The notes under the pieces were generated by a model. The model ran no database searches and was not told the origin of the DNA. It saw only the letters and a program-made list of their open reading frames with translations. Both the position numbers and the translations under genes were made by a program. From Pseudomonas alliivorans (GTDB taxonomy: Bacteria; Pseudomonadota; Gammaproteobacteria; Pseudomonadales; Pseudomonadaceae), in contig NZ_JAFFZW010000003.1 of assembly GCF_017826695.1 (NCBI RefSeq), forward strand, positions 558,001-622,000: DNA of 64,000 nt, given 5' to 3'. Positions 1 to 11,586 of the stretch are shown here, in pieces (position 1 is the first letter of the stretch; each line of letters starts with the position of its first letter).

Positions 1-238
1 CTTGTTCCAGCCCAGCGAGCGGTTGTCGGGTGCGAGTGCATTTTACGTTCACGCCTTGCTTGACGCTTACGACAGCGACGCAAGCGTCAACCGCTTCCTG
101 ATGAGCGATTCGCATAATGTGGCGATCATGGAGCGCACGAGCGAGCCTGCGCCGCCGCTCAAGGCCATCCAGCAAGTGAAGGTTGGCAGTCGCAGCTACT
201 ATTTCGTCAGCTACGACCGCTCGACGCCAGGCAGTTGA
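1..238 (+). CDS. Unknown protein, C-terminal end only
   Basis: The reading frame enters from the left edge and ends at a TGA at 236-238, so only about 78 C-terminal residues are visible and no start is present. The fragment is soluble-looking, with a stretch KVGSRSYYFVSYDRS near the end and no membrane segment. It is convergent with ugd, whose stop lies 3 bases away, so it is not part of the arn operon. I do not recognise the family. Confidence 0.6.
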   Translation, partial: LFQPSERLSGASAFYVHALLDAYDSDASVNRFLMSDSHNVAIMERTSEPAPPLKAIQQVKVGSRSYYFVSYDRSTPGS

Positions 239-240
239 GG

Positions 241-1635
241 TCAGAGGGTCTGGCGATTGGCGACCGGCTGCACAGGCATCCACTGTTTCTGTGGGATCGG
301 CAGTTCGCACGATTCGCCACGGCCGATCGGGAAATAGTGGAAGCCGCTTTTTGACAGGCGCTCGGTGTCGTACAGATTACGTCCGTCGAAGATCACTGGA
401 GCGCCGAGCCGTTGCTGGATCAGGTCAAAATCGGGTGCCTTGAACTGTTGCCACTCGGTGCAGATGATCAGGGCGTCGGCGTCGTCGAGGGTCGATTCCG
501 GGGTGCCCATCAGCACCAGATCCTTGCGATAGCCATAGATCCGCTGGGTTTCCTGCATGGCCTCGGGATCAAACGCGCGCACGGTTGCGCCTGCCGCCCA
601 CAAGGCTTCCATCAACACCCTGCTCGGCGCATCGCGCATGTCATCGGTGTTGGGTTTGAACGCCAGGCCCCACAAGGCAAAGGTCTTGCCGCGCAAATCA
701 CCTTTGAAGAACGCGTTGACCCGCTCGAACAGTTTGTTCTTCTGCCGCTCGTTGATGGCCTCGACCACCGACAGCAGGTCGTTGGAGCAATGGGCTTCGC
801 GGGCGCTGTGAATCAGCGCGCGGATGTCCTTGCCAAAGCATGAGCCGCCGTAGCCGCAGCCGGGGTAAATGAAGTCGTAACCGATGCGCGAGTCGGCACC
901 GATACCCAACCGTACCGCCTCGACGTCCGCGCCCAGGTGTTCGGCCAGTTCGGCGATCTGGTTGATGAAGCTGATCTTGGTCGCCAGCATGCAGTTGGCC
1001 GCGTACTTGGTGAGTTCGGCGCTGCGCAGGTCCATGAACATGATCCGGTCATGATTGCGGTTGAAGGGTGCATACAGCTCGCGCATGACCTTTCTGACCG
1101 CTTCGCTTTCGCAGCCGATGACGATACGGTCCGGGCGGCGGCAATCCTTGACGGCCGAGCCTTCCTTGAGAAATTCGGGGTTGGAGACGATATCGAACTG
1201 CAGCAAGCGCCCTGCCTGGCGCAAGCTCTTGTCGATGTGCGCACGCAACGCGTCGCCACTGCCCACCGGCACTGTGGATTTTTCCACGATGATCAATGGC
1301 TCGCTGCGGTGCCGGGCGATGCTCTCACCCACGGCGAAGAAGCTGCGCATGTCCGCCGATCCGTCCTCGCAGGATGGCGTGCCAACGGCGATGAACAGGA
1401 CCTCGGCATGTTCGACGGCCATCTGCTCGTCGCTGGTGAAACTCAACCGATGGTTGTCGAGGTTTTCCCGTACCAGATTGGCAAGGCCCGGCTCATAGAT
1501 ATGCACCTGCCCCTGACGCAACTGGTCGACCTTGGCCTGATCGATGTCCATGCACACAACGTCATGGCCCACTTCGGCAAGCACCACCGCTTGTACCAGA
1601 CCGACATATCCGCTACCGAAAACGCTGATTTTCAT
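241..1635 (-). CDS. ugd: UDP-glucose 6-dehydrogenase
   Basis: Oxidises UDP-glucose to UDP-glucuronate with two NAD+, supplying the first precursor for L-Ara4N (and for other uronates). The 464-residue length is normal. The N-terminal Rossmann motif GSGYVG is at residues 7-12, STVPVGS at about 120-126, and the catalytic cysteine is Cys266 in [10 protein letters not shown]. It is the last gene of the leftward arn operon and its start lies inside the 3' end of arnF (23-base overlap), so it is translationally linked to it. Also called pmrE in this context. Confidence 0.95.
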   Translation of the reverse strand: MKISVFGSGYVGLVQAVVLAEVGHDVVCMDIDQAKVDQLRQGQVHIYEPGLANLVRENLDNHRLSFTSDEQMAVEHAEVLFIAVGTPSCEDGSADMRSFFAVGESIARHRSEPLIIVEKSTVPVGSGDALRAHIDKSLRQAGRLLQFDIVSNPEFLKEGSAVKDCRRPDRIVIGCESEAVRKVMRELYAPFNRNHDRIMFMDLRSAELTKYAANCMLATKISFINQIAELAEHLGADVEAVRLGIGADSRIGYDFIYPGCGYGGSCFGKDIRALIHSAREAHCSNDLLSVVEAINERQKNKLFERVNAFFKGDLRGKTFALWGLAFKPNTDDMRDAPSRVLMEALWAAGATVRAFDPEAMQETQRIYGYRKDLVLMGTPESTLDDADALIICTEWQQFKAPDFDLIQQRLGAPVIFDGRNLYDTERLSKSGFHYFPIGRGESCELPIPQKQWMPVQPVANRQTL

Positions 1636-2044
1636 GGAGAGAACCCTGAAGAGAAGTGCGAGAAATGCGCCGAAGGTTGATGGTCAGAACCCCCATCACG
1701 ATCAGGATGACACCCACAGTTTTCGAAACCGTGACCGTCTCATGGAAAAACGGCAGGCCAGCGGCCAGCACGAAGACCAGCGCGTAGCTGATGCTCAGTA
1801 AGGAATAGGCACGACTCAGGGGCAGGCTGCGAAGGGCCATCAGCCAGAGCAGCATCGACAGCGCGTAGGCGCCCGTTGCGAGGCAGATGATGGTCACCGC
1901 GCTTGAGTCGATTGCGCCAACGTTCTGAAATTCGAACAACTGCGCGGGCGAGGGCAGGCGGCTCATACTCCAGCGCATGCCCAGTTGCGCGGCACTGACC
2001 AGCACAACGCTGCCCAGCGCGAGCATGACGCCACGGCGGCTCAT
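1613..2044 (-). CDS. arnF: ArnF, subunit of the undecaprenyl-P-Ara4N flippase
   Basis: Small EamA/SMR-like inner-membrane protein of 143 residues with four hydrophobic segments. With ArnE it is thought to move undecaprenyl-phosphate-L-Ara4N from the cytoplasmic to the periplasmic face of the inner membrane. Its ATG overlaps the arnE stop by 4 bases, and its own C-terminal tail, which is charged and reads through the ugd start region, overlaps ugd by 23 bases. The tail beyond the fourth membrane segment is longer than the four-helix core needs. Assignment rests on sequence character plus operon position. Confidence 0.88.
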   Translation of the reverse strand: MSRRGVMLALGSVVLVSAAQLGMRWSMSRLPSPAQLFEFQNVGAIDSSAVTIICLATGAYALSMLLWLMALRSLPLSRAYSLLSISYALVFVLAAGLPFFHETVTVSKTVGVILIVMGVLTINLRRISRTSLQGSLHENQRFR

Positions 2045-2385
2045 GCCTGACGTCCCAACAGAATGACGCCCGCCAGAATCAGCATCACGCCCAGCCAGTG
2101 CCTGCGGTCGACCGGCTCATGGAACAGGTAACGACCGGTCAGGGTAATCAGCACGAAGTTCAGGCCCAGCATGGGATACGCGACACCAACCTCCAGACGC
2201 TGCAGCACCGTCAACCAGACAAACAACCCAAGTCCCAGGCAAGACACCGCCAGCCACAACCATGCCGAGCGTGCAGCGACCCGCAGGTCGGGGAACTGGC
2301 CTCGCCATCCTTCGACGGCATATTTCTGGGCGATCTGTCCCAGGCAGGTCAACGCACACGCGGTCAACAGCAACAGCCAGGTCAT
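2041..2385 (-). CDS. arnE: ArnE, subunit of the undecaprenyl-P-Ara4N flippase
   Basis: 114-residue four-helix inner-membrane protein of the SMR/EamA type, partner of ArnF in flipping undecaprenyl-phosphate-L-Ara4N. The sequence is almost entirely hydrophobic helices, with a conserved-looking [11 protein letters not shown] segment in the middle and [11 protein letters not shown] before the last helix, as in EamA half-domains. ATGA-type overlaps of 4 bases join it to arnT upstream and arnF downstream. Confidence 0.9.
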   Translation of the reverse strand: MTWLLLLTACALTCLGQIAQKYAVEGWRGQFPDLRVAARSAWLWLAVSCLGLGLFVWLTVLQRLEVGVAYPMLGLNFVLITLTGRYLFHEPVDRRHWLGVMLILAGVILLGRQA

Positions 2386-4034
2386 GATGCCGACTGCCTG
2401 TAGATCACGATGATCAGATCACCTTCCTCATAGCGCTTGCCGTCTTTGGGCAACGCATCGATCTCGCGTAATTCCTCCCTGCCGTCACCGCGCATGATCA
2501 CCCCGACCTGACCCTTGCGCCGGGCCTCGGTCATCCAGGCATCAATGCCGTTCAGGCTGACCTTGCGCTGACTGGCATCCGGATAGCCGAGGCCGTATTT
2601 CAGCTCGCCTACCGTATTGAAGAACGCGATGTCCGGGCGTTTCAAACGCCAGGCCAGCGCCGAGGCCGCCCCCAGATCATTACTCAGCAACGACTGGCTG
2701 GCCGCCAGTTCCGAGAAGTGTCGGGCCACGAACTGGTCGGGTGTCTTGTCGTACACCAGGCTGTAAGGCAGCGCTGCGGGCAACAGCGCCACCAGCAGTA
2801 GACTGCCCGCTGCCGGCATCGCCCAGGCCGATAGAGGTCGCAGACCCTGCAGCGCGTTGGCCAGCATCCAGACCGTCAGCACACCGATGGCCAGCAGCAG
2901 GTGCATCGGTTCGTGGTCGTAGACCGGGTTTTTCCATTGCAGGTACAGCAGCGCCGCCAGACCGACGAGGGCGGCGACGGCGTTGAACCCGCCGTTGAGG
3001 CGCAGGGACGTAACCTGGCCGTGCTTGAGGCGTTCGACCAGTGCGTCGGCCATCAGCAGGGCCAGTGGCAACAGGCAGGGCAGGATGTAGGTCGGCAGCT
3101 TGCCGCGGCTCAGGCTCAGAAAGGCCAGCGGCAGCAGCGTCCACATCAGCAGGAAACCGATGGCCGGTTGGTGTCTTTGCTGCCATGCCTGCTTGAACGT
3201 CACAGGCAGCAGCAGGGCCCAGGGCAGGCTGGCGGCAATCAGTGTGGGTACATAGAACCAGACCGGCTGGGCGTGCTGCGCATCTTCGCCGGCGAAACGG
3301 CGTACGTGCTCGTGCCAGAAGAAAAAGCGCCAGTAATCGGGCTCCTGAGCGTGGACCATCAGCACCCAAGGCAGGCATACGCCAATGGCGACGACAATGG
3401 CGAGCAGCCCGTAGCGTATCAACTCGAGTAGACGTTTCTGCCATAGCATGTAGGGCACCGCGATCAGTACCGGCAGCACCCAGGCCAGAAAGCCTTTGGT
3501 CATGAACCCCATGCCGCAGGCCAGACCAAGCACCGTCCAGGCCGCCAATCGCGCGCGGCCTTCGTGGTGAATGGCGAACCAGAATGCGACCAGTGACAGG
3601 TTGACCCACAGGGTGAATTGCGGATCGAGGTTGCAATAACCGGCCTGGCCGGCAACGAAGCCGAAGCTCATGAACAGCAGTGCGCTGGCAACGCTTTTAC
3701 GCGGCTCGTTCCATATCCGGGCAGCGATCAGGTAGGCCAGCAGCGTGCTCAGGCCAGTGCTCAGTGCCGAGGCAATGCGTACGCCGAACAGGTTTTCGCC
3801 AAAGACCGCCTGTCCGGCTGCGATAAACCAGTAACCCGCAGCAGGCTTTTCGAAGTACCGCACACCCATGAAGTACGGCGCGGTCCATTGCCCGCTGTGG
3901 AGCATTTCCTGACTGATCTGCGCGTAGCGCGTCTCGTCTGGAATCCACAGCCCGTGGGAGCCGAGCGGCAGCAGGTAGGCCACGACGAAAGCGAGCAACA
4001 GCAGGGCGATATCGCGACGGCGGCCTGTCGTCAT
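2382..4034 (-). CDS. arnT: Undecaprenyl-P-Ara4N : lipid A aminoarabinosyltransferase
   Basis: ArnT transfers L-Ara4N from undecaprenyl phosphate onto lipid A phosphates in the periplasm, lowering surface charge and giving polymyxin/cationic peptide resistance. The 550-residue protein fits the family: a GT-C (PMT-like) glycosyltransferase with an acidic first periplasmic loop (DETRYAQIS, around residue 34), FEKPAAGYW in the loop region, about a dozen membrane helices and a soluble C-terminal periplasmic domain from roughly residue 430. It overlaps arnD by 4 bases upstream and arnE by 4 bases downstream. Confidence 0.94.
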   Translation of the reverse strand: MTTGRRRDIALLLLAFVVAYLLPLGSHGLWIPDETRYAQISQEMLHSGQWTAPYFMGVRYFEKPAAGYWFIAAGQAVFGENLFGVRIASALSTGLSTLLAYLIAARIWNEPRKSVASALLFMSFGFVAGQAGYCNLDPQFTLWVNLSLVAFWFAIHHEGRARLAAWTVLGLACGMGFMTKGFLAWVLPVLIAVPYMLWQKRLLELIRYGLLAIVVAIGVCLPWVLMVHAQEPDYWRFFFWHEHVRRFAGEDAQHAQPVWFYVPTLIAASLPWALLLPVTFKQAWQQRHQPAIGFLLMWTLLPLAFLSLSRGKLPTYILPCLLPLALLMADALVERLKHGQVTSLRLNGGFNAVAALVGLAALLYLQWKNPVYDHEPMHLLLAIGVLTVWMLANALQGLRPLSAWAMPAAGSLLLVALLPAALPYSLVYDKTPDQFVARHFSELAASQSLLSNDLGAASALAWRLKRPDIAFFNTVGELKYGLGYPDASQRKVSLNGIDAWMTEARRKGQVGVIMRGDGREELREIDALPKDGKRYEEGDLIIVIYRQSAS

Positions 4035-4912
4035 TGCTGCACCCCGAGCCAGCCTTCGCGTCCCTGGCGTGTTCCGCGAATCACCTGACCGGAGGGCAAC
4101 TGCTCGAGGGCGTCCGGCAACAGGTTGCCAAGCGGCTGGAAGCGGATGCCTTGAACGCGCGCCAGCGCCAACAATTGCCTGAAGTCTTCGGCCATGACGA
4201 TGCCTTCGACTTCGGCGTGCAACGTATAGACATTCAGTCGCTCGGCCGCAAAACGACCGAGAATGAAAGCGTTGAACGCGTGGGCCTCCACGTGCGGGCC
4301 GACCACCTCGTCAAAGGTCGGCAGGTCCACCGGAATCTGTGGGGTGCCCGGCGTGCCATCAGCCAGGGTCGGGCGAAACATCGAGTGACCCCGGCAATCA
4401 CTGTTGTAGCGGAACCCGAAAGACTGCTTGGCCTGTACCACACGCTCGTCGGCACGCCAGCCAGCCGCTGCCGAACAGGTCACCGGCCCGCCCAGAATGT
4501 CGCTCAGGCAATCGACCCCCCGGCGTATCTGCGCGTGCAGTCGCGCCGGGTTCCAGTGCCCGGCATTGGCCTGCCAGCCATGGTGATCCCAGGCATGCAG
4601 ACCGACTTCATGGCCTGCGTCCATGGCCCTGCGCATCAATGGACCGAGGTCGCGGCCGATGGGTTTGCCCGGCCAGGCGGTGCCGGCCAGCAGAATGTCC
4701 CAGCCGTAAAGACTGGCGGCTCTGGAACGGAGCATTTTCCACAGGAACTGCGGGCGTATCAGCCGCCAGACATGACGCCCCATGTTGTCCGGACCGACAC
4801 TGAAAAAGAACGTCGCCTTGACCTGCGCTTCCTCCAGTATGTCCAGCAGGCGCGGCACGCCTTCGCGGGTGCCACGGTAGGTGTCGACGTCGACTCTCAG
4901 GCCTGCCTGCAT
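4031..4912 (-). CDS. arnD: 4-deoxy-4-formamido-L-arabinose-phosphoundecaprenol deformylase
   Basis: ArnD removes the formyl group from undecaprenyl-phosphate-L-Ara4FN after ArnC has loaded the sugar, making that step irreversible. The 293-residue protein is a polysaccharide-deacetylase (NodB) fold: [19 protein letters not shown] near the N-terminus carries the metal Asp, and [11 protein letters not shown] around residue 135 supplies the two metal His. It abuts arnA by a one-base overlap (4912) and overlaps arnT by 4 bases. Confidence 0.93.
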   Translation of the reverse strand: MQAGLRVDVDTYRGTREGVPRLLDILEEAQVKATFFFSVGPDNMGRHVWRLIRPQFLWKMLRSRAASLYGWDILLAGTAWPGKPIGRDLGPLMRRAMDAGHEVGLHAWDHHGWQANAGHWNPARLHAQIRRGVDCLSDILGGPVTCSAAAGWRADERVVQAKQSFGFRYNSDCRGHSMFRPTLADGTPGTPQIPVDLPTFDEVVGPHVEAHAFNAFILGRFAAERLNVYTLHAEVEGIVMAEDFRQLLALARVQGIRFQPLGNLLPDALEQLPSGQVIRGTRQGREGWLGVQQ

Positions 4913-6903
4913 CAGCGCCGATCCGTTTGTTCGGCCATGGCTTCGCGCAGAAAGAAGTCCAGGGTTTTGCCGATGGTTTCGCTCAGCTCGATGGTGGGCG
5001 TCCAGTCCAGCAGTCGTCGGGCGTTGTCGACACAGGGCTTGCGGTGGCTGACGTCCTGGTAGCCCTTGCCGTAGAAGGACTGGCTTTCCACCTCACGAAA
5101 CCCCGCGAACGGTGGGAAGTTGGCGCGCAACGGGTGCGCTTCGAACTGACGCAGCAGTTCTTCGCCCAGTTGCCGGATGCTGGCTTCGTTATCCGGGTTG
5201 CCGATGTTGATGATCTGGCCGTCGCAGCGATTGCCATGATTTTCGATGATGCGCGCCAGTGCTTCGATGCCATCGGCCACGTCGGTGAAGCAGCGTTTCT
5301 GTGCGCCGCCGTCCACCAGCCGGATTGGCGTGCCTTCCACCAGATGCAGGATCAACTGGGTGATGGCGCGCGAGCTGCCGATCCGCGCCGAATCCAGACG
5401 GTCCAGGCGCGGCCCCATCCAGTTGAACGGGCGAAACAGTGTGAATTGCAGCCCCTTCTGACCGTAGGCCCAGATCACCCGGTCCAGCAGTTGCTTGGAC
5501 ACCGAGTAGATCCAGCGCTGCTTGTTGATCGGGCCGACCACCAGGTTCGACGTGTCCTCTTTGAAGCTGGCGTCCTGGCACATGCCGTACACCTCCGAGG
5601 TGGACGGGAAAATCACCCGCTTGTTGTACTTCACGCAATAGCGAACGATCTTCAGGTTTTCTTCGAAATCCAGCTCGAACACGCGCAGCGGGTTGCGGGT
5701 GTATTCGATGGGCGTCGCAATTGCCACCAGTGGCAGAACCACGTCGCATTTCTTGATCTGGTACTCGATCCACTCGGTGTGGATGCTGATGTCGCCTTCG
5801 ATGAAGTGAAAATTGGGCTTGGCGCGCAGTCGTTCGATGGCGTCCGAGCCGATGTCCATGCCGTAGATCTCGTAGCGGTCATCCTGCAACAAACGCTCTG
5901 ACAGGTGGTTACCGATAAACCCGTTGACGCCCAGAATCAGCACCCGTGTGCGGCGTTTCGAACCGGTTTGTTGTTGGCTCTGCAGACGTGAACCTTCGAC
6001 CAGTCCCAACTCGCGCGCCAGTTGTACGCCGCTCAGATATAAACCGTCGTCGCCGCGCTGGCCTGCACCGATCACCAGAGCGCCCTCGCCACAGGCAATG
6101 CGCAGCGGATCGCAGCCGATGACAGTGCCGGGCGCCAGACCGTGGTCGGCCTCGTCCACACGTGCGCTCCAGACAATCAGCTTATGCTCGCCCACCGGGC
6201 AGAAAGCGCCGGTGTAGGGCTGGGTCACGGCACGAATCAGGTTGTTCAACTGCACGGCTGGGCGTGCCCAGTCGATCAATCCGTCGGCCGGTGTGCGACG
6301 GCCGAAGTAAGTCGCCTGGGATTCGTCCTGCGGCGTGCCGGGCAATCGGCCTCGCGCCAGTAGCGGCAGCGCGTCGGAGAGCAGATTGGCGGCTGCCTTG
6401 CGCAGTTTTCCGTGCAAGGTCAGCGCCGTGTCCAGCGCGCTGATCGGCACGCGCTGCTGCGCCACGATGGGACCTGCATCCGCACGCTTGACCATCTGGT
6501 GCAGGGTGACGCCTGTTTCGCGTTCGCCATTGACCAGCACCCAGTTGGCCGGTGCCCGGCCGCGATAGCGCGGCAGCAGCGAACCGTGCAGGTTGAAGGC
6601 GCCTTTCCTGGCACAGGCCAGCAGGGGCTCGCTGAGTAACTGGCGGAAGTAAAAGGAAAAGATGAAGTCCGGGTCCAGCTTGCCGATGCGCTCGATCCAC
6701 AGCGGATGGTTCGGGTCCTCTGGGGCGTGCACCGGGATGTCGTGCTGCGCACACAGTTGCGCGACCGAGCCGAAGAAGGTTTTTTCGTTGGGGTCATCGG
6801 CATGGGTGAACACGGCAGCGATGTGATAGCCGCTCTCCAGCAGCGCCTGCAGCCCGACACAGCCAATATCGTGGTAAGCGAAAACGACAGCTTTAATGCT
6901 CAT
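4912..6903 (-). CDS. arnA: Bifunctional UDP-Ara4N formyltransferase / UDP-glucuronate decarboxylase
   Basis: 663-residue two-domain enzyme. The C-terminal domain oxidatively decarboxylates UDP-glucuronate to the 4-keto pentose; the N-terminal domain formylates UDP-L-Ara4N using 10-formyl-THF. Seen: formyltransferase residues Asn104, His106 (NLHGS) and Asp142; linker near 305-318; Rossmann GVNGFIG at 325-331 and the SDR YxxxK pair at Tyr466-Lys470. The open frame extends 74 codons upstream, but that extension is antisense-like sequence inside arnC; I chose the ATG at 6903, which overlaps the arnC stop as ATGA. Confidence 0.95.
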   Translation of the reverse strand: MSIKAVVFAYHDIGCVGLQALLESGYHIAAVFTHADDPNEKTFFGSVAQLCAQHDIPVHAPEDPNHPLWIERIGKLDPDFIFSFYFRQLLSEPLLACARKGAFNLHGSLLPRYRGRAPANWVLVNGERETGVTLHQMVKRADAGPIVAQQRVPISALDTALTLHGKLRKAAANLLSDALPLLARGRLPGTPQDESQATYFGRRTPADGLIDWARPAVQLNNLIRAVTQPYTGAFCPVGEHKLIVWSARVDEADHGLAPGTVIGCDPLRIACGEGALVIGAGQRGDDGLYLSGVQLARELGLVEGSRLQSQQQTGSKRRTRVLILGVNGFIGNHLSERLLQDDRYEIYGMDIGSDAIERLRAKPNFHFIEGDISIHTEWIEYQIKKCDVVLPLVAIATPIEYTRNPLRVFELDFEENLKIVRYCVKYNKRVIFPSTSEVYGMCQDASFKEDTSNLVVGPINKQRWIYSVSKQLLDRVIWAYGQKGLQFTLFRPFNWMGPRLDRLDSARIGSSRAITQLILHLVEGTPIRLVDGGAQKRCFTDVADGIEALARIIENHGNRCDGQIINIGNPDNEASIRQLGEELLRQFEAHPLRANFPPFAGFREVESQSFYGKGYQDVSHRKPCVDNARRLLDWTPTIELSETIGKTLDFFLREAMAEQTDRR

Positions 6904-7913
6904 GGCGCAACCTTGTTCAGATAAGGAGAAGCAGAGGAATCCACACTGTCGGTCGTCGTCTCGGTTGAGCTGCGCACGACCTTTTCGATAAAGAAGCGCG
7001 GCCTGGCCCGCACATCGCTGTACATCCGGCCCAGGTACTCGCCCAGCAGGCCCATGCCGATGAACTGGCCGCCGGTGAACACGAACAGCACGGCGAACAG
7101 CACGAAGGTGCCGTTCTCGGCCCACGGCGCGCCAAAGATCAGCCGCAGCACGATGAGCATCACGGCGAACAGAAGGCCCAGAAACGCCATGCTGAAACCG
7201 ACGATGCTGAGCAGCCGCAAGGGCGTGGTGGTCATGCAGGTGATCAGGTCGAACATCAGATTGATCAGCCGCATGGGGCTGTACTTCGAATCGCCATGCT
7301 CGCGTTCGGCGTGTTCGACCCGTATTTCAGTGGTGTGGCGGGCGAAGCTGTTGGCCAGGATAGGTATGAACGTGCTGCGTTCACGGCAGGCCAGCATCGC
7401 GTCGACGATGGTGCGGCGGTACGCGCGCAGCATGCAGCCGTAGTCGTTCATGGCCACGCCCGTCGAACGCTGCACCGCGAGGTTGATCAGCCTCGAGGGC
7501 CAGCGTCGCCAGGCCGAGTCCTGACGCTTGTTGCGCACTGTGCCGACCACGTCGTAACCCTGTTCGGCCAGCGCAATGAGGCGCGGGATTTCTTCCGGCG
7601 GGTTTTGCAGGTCGGCATCGAGGGTGACGATTACATCGCCCTTGCACTGCTCGAAACCGGCCATGATCGCCGCGTGCTGGCCGTAATTGCGGTTCAGGAT
7701 CACCGCAACGACCGGACTGCCCTCGCGTTCGGCGGCCTGTTGCAGGATCTCGGCGGACTGGTCGCGGCTGCCATCGTCGACCAGTACGATCTCGTAATCA
7801 TGGCGCAGAAGTGCGCACGCTGCTTCAGTACGCCGTAGCAGTTCCCGCAGGCTTTGCTGCTCGTTGTAGATCGGGATGACGATTGACACACAGTGAATAG
7901 GGTAGGGTTTCAA
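6900..7913 (-). CDS. arnC: Undecaprenyl-phosphate 4-deoxy-4-formamido-L-arabinose transferase
   Basis: GT2 glycosyltransferase that loads L-Ara4FN from UDP onto undecaprenyl phosphate at the inner membrane. The 337 residues comprise a cytosolic GT-A domain ([17 protein letters not shown] at the start, DDGSRDQS, and the DXD-type [11 protein letters not shown] near residue 100) followed by two C-terminal membrane helices at about 236-257 and 270-292. It overlaps arnB upstream and arnA downstream by 4 bases each. Confidence 0.94.
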   Translation of the reverse strand: MKPYPIHCVSIVIPIYNEQQSLRELLRRTEAACALLRHDYEIVLVDDGSRDQSAEILQQAAEREGSPVVAVILNRNYGQHAAIMAGFEQCKGDVIVTLDADLQNPPEEIPRLIALAEQGYDVVGTVRNKRQDSAWRRWPSRLINLAVQRSTGVAMNDYGCMLRAYRRTIVDAMLACRERSTFIPILANSFARHTTEIRVEHAEREHGDSKYSPMRLINLMFDLITCMTTTPLRLLSIVGFSMAFLGLLFAVMLIVLRLIFGAPWAENGTFVLFAVLFVFTGGQFIGMGLLGEYLGRMYSDVRARPRFFIEKVVRSSTETTTDSVDSSASPYLNKVAP

Positions 7914-9058
7914 GGCCGGGCTTCCACGATTGATTCAATGGCGTTCACGACCCGCTCGACATCGTCCAGGGTCATGTCGGGAAACAGCGGGATGGAACAC
8001 AGGCGCGACGAGTTCCACTCGGTGTCCGGCAGGTGAACGTCGGGGAAACGCTGGCGGTAATAGCGGTGCAGGTGGGTGGCGATGAAATGAATACCGCTGC
8101 CGATGTTGTGCGTCTGCAACGCTTTCATGAACGCATCGCGATCCAGCCCGCAGCGCTCGACGTCGATGCGCAGAATGAACAGGTGCCAGGCGTGGCGCTG
8201 CGCGTAGCCGGGTTGCGACAAGGGCAAGACGGCGCTGCCGGCGAGCCTTTCGAGGTAGCGACTGGCAAGCATCTGACGCTTGGCATTGATCGCGTTCAGG
8301 CGCTGCAACTGCACCAGGGCAATGCTGGCGTTGAGGTCGGCCAGGTTGTACTTGAACCCCGGTTCGATGACCTCGGCCTGGGGCTTGCGTCCCATTGTTA
8401 AGCGGTCATAGGCATCGACGCCGAGGCCGTGGAATTTCAACTGGCGCACGCGAGCGGCCAGCATGCCGTCATCGGTGACGAACATCGCGCCCTCGGCGCA
8501 GGTCATGTTCTTGATGGCGTGAAACGAGAAGATCGCAGTACCACGAGCACCGACCGGCCGCCCTTTGTATTCGGTGCCGGCCGCATGGGCAGCGTCTTCG
8601 ATAAGCGCAATGCCGTGCCGGCTGGCCAGCGCGTAGAGCGGGTCGAGATCAAGCGCGGCACCTGCGTAATGCACCGGAACAATCGCCTTTGTCCGTGGCG
8701 TGATGGCCTGTGCGACGTGTGCGGCATCCACCATCAGCGTGTTGCGATCCACATCGACGAACACCGGGGTCGCACCCAGCAGGCAAATCATGTTGGCGGT
8801 GGAAACCCAGGTCTGGGACGGGGTGATCACTTCGTCGCCAGGACCGATACCCAGTGCCAGCAGCGTGAGATGCATGGCACCTGTCGCGGATGACAGCGCA
8901 ATGGCATGCAGCGCGCCGACCCGCTCGGCGAACTGCTCTTCGAGCTTCTGACATTCCGGTCCGGTGGTGATCCAGCCAGACTTCAATACGCGAGTAACGG
9001 CCGCCATCTCTTCATCGCCCATGGACGGACGCGAAAATGGAAGAAAAGACTGATTCAT
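7910..9058 (-). CDS. arnB: UDP-4-amino-4-deoxy-L-arabinose aminotransferase
   Basis: PLP-dependent DegT/DnrJ/EryC1 aminotransferase that makes UDP-L-Ara4N from the 4-keto sugar with glutamate. 382 residues from the ATG at 9058; the PLP lysine is Lys183 in [11 protein letters not shown], and EDAAHAAG at 154-161 binds the cofactor. An in-frame GTG at 9073 would add five residues, but homologues I know start at MNQSFLPF. First gene of the arn operon, facing a long gene-free stretch that must hold its promoter. Confidence 0.94.
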   Translation of the reverse strand: MNQSFLPFSRPSMGDEEMAAVTRVLKSGWITTGPECQKLEEQFAERVGALHAIALSSATGAMHLTLLALGIGPGDEVITPSQTWVSTANMICLLGATPVFVDVDRNTLMVDAAHVAQAITPRTKAIVPVHYAGAALDLDPLYALASRHGIALIEDAAHAAGTEYKGRPVGARGTAIFSFHAIKNMTCAEGAMFVTDDGMLAARVRQLKFHGLGVDAYDRLTMGRKPQAEVIEPGFKYNLADLNASIALVQLQRLNAINAKRQMLASRYLERLAGSAVLPLSQPGYAQRHAWHLFILRIDVERCGLDRDAFMKALQTHNIGSGIHFIATHLHRYYRQRFPDVHLPDTEWNSSRLCSIPLFPDMTLDDVERVVNAIESIVEARP

Positions 9059-9731
9059 CAATGGGTTTCCCACGCAGGCTAAATAACGTGAAGTGTGTTT
9101 ATGCCACGTCGTCGATAAACGACATTCAATGGCCGCCGTTGAATCAAATGTCCAACGGTCAGGAACAGGCCCGCGCTTGAGGGTTTAAACTGCAAGCAGT
9201 TAACGTCTTCAGCACCGTCAATCATTTCGTGAGTCGTCGCTTGTTTCGAGCGTACAGCCCGGTTTCAAAGGCTTCCGTACCGGTGTCAAGGTGCACGATC
9301 ACTCGGCGGATGGATCATTGTTGATCCAAAACAGAGTGCGCTGTACTGAAAGATTGGAGTCGTTAAGTGAGGCGACAGCTTTGTCTGTCGAGGGTGAATT
9401 ATTTAATTTGAATTCATTTAATTGTCTTGCGAGTATTTTAAGCTGGCATCGTATTGGCGCGTTTTATTGAATGCTGTTTCGCTGTTTTAATCGGCTCGTT
9501 TATCGAGAATCGAGCTAGTTAAGCGTTCGTTCAGGCGTCATGTTTTGCATTGAGGGTGCAATACAAAGTGCCAGTATTCGTTTTTGCAGTTCTGCGCCGC
9601 TTTCAACCGCCAACGCGACAGCGCGTGTTCTGCGGGCTCCCGCATTCATCCTGCGAGGTGTTATTTTGAGATGTTTCTGATCGACTGATCAGCTATTTCT
9701 CACAACTCTCCGCGAAGGAATGCCCTCAACA
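9059..9731. promoter_or_regulatory. Gene-free region holding the arn operon promoter
   Basis: About 670 bases between the divergent arnB and the M20 peptidase gene with no convincing coding frame. It is AT-richer than its surroundings at 9395-9500. An 8-base unit ATTTAATT occurs at 9401-9408 and again at 9416-9423, separated by TGAATTC. PmrA/PhoP control is known for arn operons in other Gram-negatives; I do not see a clean PmrA box (CTTAAT-N5-CTTAAT), so the regulator cannot be named from sequence. Confidence 0.5.
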
Positions 9732-11471
9732 ATGAACCTTTCACTCAGGCATCTGGCCGCAACGACCCTGATGTTCGCCAGCCTTTCAGCGTTCACACCG
9801 CTTGCGCTGGCCAATATCACGCCGCAACAAAGTGCGGACATTCTGAAAGCTTTCAACGAAAAATCGGCGACTGATTTCAGACAGTTCCTGGCAAGCGTCG
9901 CGAAAAGTGATCTCGCCAAAACCGCCAGCCTCGAGCCTGCTATCCATGCCTTTCTCGGCAACAAAACCCTGACGGCCGAGCAGCAAAACGAAATCCATCG
10001 GCTGTTGGGTATTTACGCTCGCGTGAAATATGGCAGTGCAGCAAATGAAACCCTGCGTGAACTGGTCGCCATCCCGACCTTCGCCGTGGAAGGTGTCGCC
10101 CAGCACGACAACCCCGAGTTCATCAAGATTGCCGAGAAGCTCAAGACGCTCGCCCAGTCGTTCAACCTCAACTTCCGCAACATCGACAACCGCGTCTATG
10201 AAGTGTCGCTCGAAGGCGCCGGCGAAGAAGTCGTCGGTATTCATGCCCACGCTGACGTGGTGCCTGTGACGCCTGCGAACTGGGTGCTGCCGGACGGCAC
10301 CAGACTCGACCCGTTCAAGGTCACGCTGATTGGTGATCGCATGTACGGTCGCGGCACCGAGGATGACAAGAACGGCATCGTGGTCGCGATGTACGCCATG
10401 AAAGTCATCAAGGAAGAAAAGCTGCCGCTGGCTCGAAACTTCAAACTGCTGATCGACACCACCGAAGAAACCTCCGGCGATGCGATTCCGTATTACTTCG
10501 AACGCAACCCGACGCCGAACTACAACCTGGCGCTGGACGGCAGCTACCCGGTGGTCATCGCCGAGAAAGGTTACGGCACTGTGATGGCGAACTTCCCCGT
10601 GCGTAAAGGGGAGGGCAAGGGGGCGGAAATCACCTCGCTGACTGGCGGCGCGGCCACCAATCAGATTCCATCGAAATCGGTCGCCACGCTGGTGGCGGAC
10701 AACCCCTCCGAGTTGGCCGCCGAGCTGCAAAAGGCCGGTGCCGAGTACGCCAGGCGCAACGGTGGCGACTTCCAGGTGGACGCTGCGGTCGAGGGCAAGG
10801 ACGTGACGCTGACCGTCACGGGCGTGTCTGCCCACTCGTCCGAGCCCGCCTCGGGCGTCAACCCGGTGGCCAGAATGCTCGACTTCATCAACAGCCTCGA
10901 CGGCAAGGTTGCGCTGAAACACAACCACATCACCGACGCGGCCCGCTATGCGGCTGACAACTGGGGGCTGGATTATCTGGGCAGCAAGCTGGGCGTCGGT
11001 TTCTCGGACGAGTTCATGGGGCCTTTGACCGCTTCCCTGACCTTCGTGGGGATGGATGCTAAGACCTTCAAACTCGCGGTCAACCTGCGCGTACCGAAAG
11101 GCAAGTCGCCTGCGAAGCTCAAGGCCGAGATCGCTGAAAAGCTGACGGCATGGAGCAAGCAGAGCAAGATTGCGCCTGCGTTCGATTACTCCATCGCCGA
11201 GCCGATGTACCGCAACCCTGAAGGCGAATGGGTCAAGGCGCTTCTGGCCGTCGCCACTGAAAACCTGAGCATGCCGCACAAATTCGGCACCTCGGCGGGC
11301 GCTACCTCGGTCCACAGCTTGCCCAACGGCGTGCAGTTTGGTCTGGCTCGACCTGAAGCCAAATACACCGGACACACCGACAGCGAGTTCAAGACCACCG
11401 AGCAATTCTTGCTCGACCTGCAGATCGTGACGGAAATGATGGGACGTATCGGGCAGTTGCCGAAGCTGTGA
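9732..11471 (+). CDS. Secreted M20-family dipeptidase (PepV/Sapep-like)
   Basis: Zinc-dependent M20 peptidase of about 579 residues with an N-terminal signal peptide (hydrophobic core followed by FTPLALA), so probably periplasmic. M20 metal motifs are present in order: HAHADVVPV, GRGTEDDKNG and DTTEETSG, then a dimerisation domain and a C-terminal GTSAGATSVH segment. Two in-frame ATGs exist (9720, 9732); AAGGAA at 9715-9720 overlaps the first and sits about 11 bases before the second, so 9732 is preferred. Longer than cytosolic PepV because of an added helical N-terminal region of about 90 residues. Substrate unknown. Confidence 0.88.
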   Translation: MNLSLRHLAATTLMFASLSAFTPLALANITPQQSADILKAFNEKSATDFRQFLASVAKSDLAKTASLEPAIHAFLGNKTLTAEQQNEIHRLLGIYARVKYGSAANETLRELVAIPTFAVEGVAQHDNPEFIKIAEKLKTLAQSFNLNFRNIDNRVYEVSLEGAGEEVVGIHAHADVVPVTPANWVLPDGTRLDPFKVTLIGDRMYGRGTEDDKNGIVVAMYAMKVIKEEKLPLARNFKLLIDTTEETSGDAIPYYFERNPTPNYNLALDGSYPVVIAEKGYGTVMANFPVRKGEGKGAEITSLTGGAATNQIPSKSVATLVADNPSELAAELQKAGAEYARRNGGDFQVDAAVEGKDVTLTVTGVSAHSSEPASGVNPVARMLDFINSLDGKVALKHNHITDAARYAADNWGLDYLGSKLGVGFSDEFMGPLTASLTFVGMDAKTFKLAVNLRVPKGKSPAKLKAEIAEKLTAWSKQSKIAPAFDYSIAEPMYRNPEGEWVKALLAVATENLSMPHKFGTSAGATSVHSLPNGVQFGLARPEAKYTGHTDSEFKTTEQFLLDLQIVTEMMGRIGQLPKL

Positions 11472-11542
11472 ACCGAGGGCCTGACTGTTTCTGCTCGGCA
11501 TTAACATGAAGTTCCGGGGCGCATAGGGTCATGAGCGGCGTT

Positions 11543-11586
11543 CCCACGCGGAGGTGGTGTTTGATCACACCAGTGCTCCGCGTGGG
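11543..11586. repeat. Long inverted repeat downstream of the peptidase gene
   Basis: An 11-base stem CCCACGCGGAG (11543-11553) pairs with CTCCGCGTGGG (11576-11586); inside it, GGTG...CACC can extend the hairpin. It lies between the peptidase stop and the DeoR gene in otherwise empty sequence. There is no T-run, so it is more likely a repetitive extragenic element of the Pseudomonas type than a simple terminator. Copy number cannot be judged from this window. Confidence 0.6.

Noticed and set aside
6904..7125. N-terminal extension of the arnA frame
   Set aside because: It lies inside arnC, is rich in Arg/His shadow codons, and the ATG at 6903 forms the usual ATGA overlap with arnC.
9360..9530. 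PmrA box before the arn operon
   Set aside because: GTTAAG occurs at 9362 and 9519 but no CTTAAT-N5-CTTAAT pair could be found; only the ATTTAATT repeat is reported.
9786..11507. 573-codon frame opposite the M20 peptidase
   Set aside because: Antisense shadow; His/Arg/Gln-rich with no domain, while the plus strand has complete M20 metal motifs.
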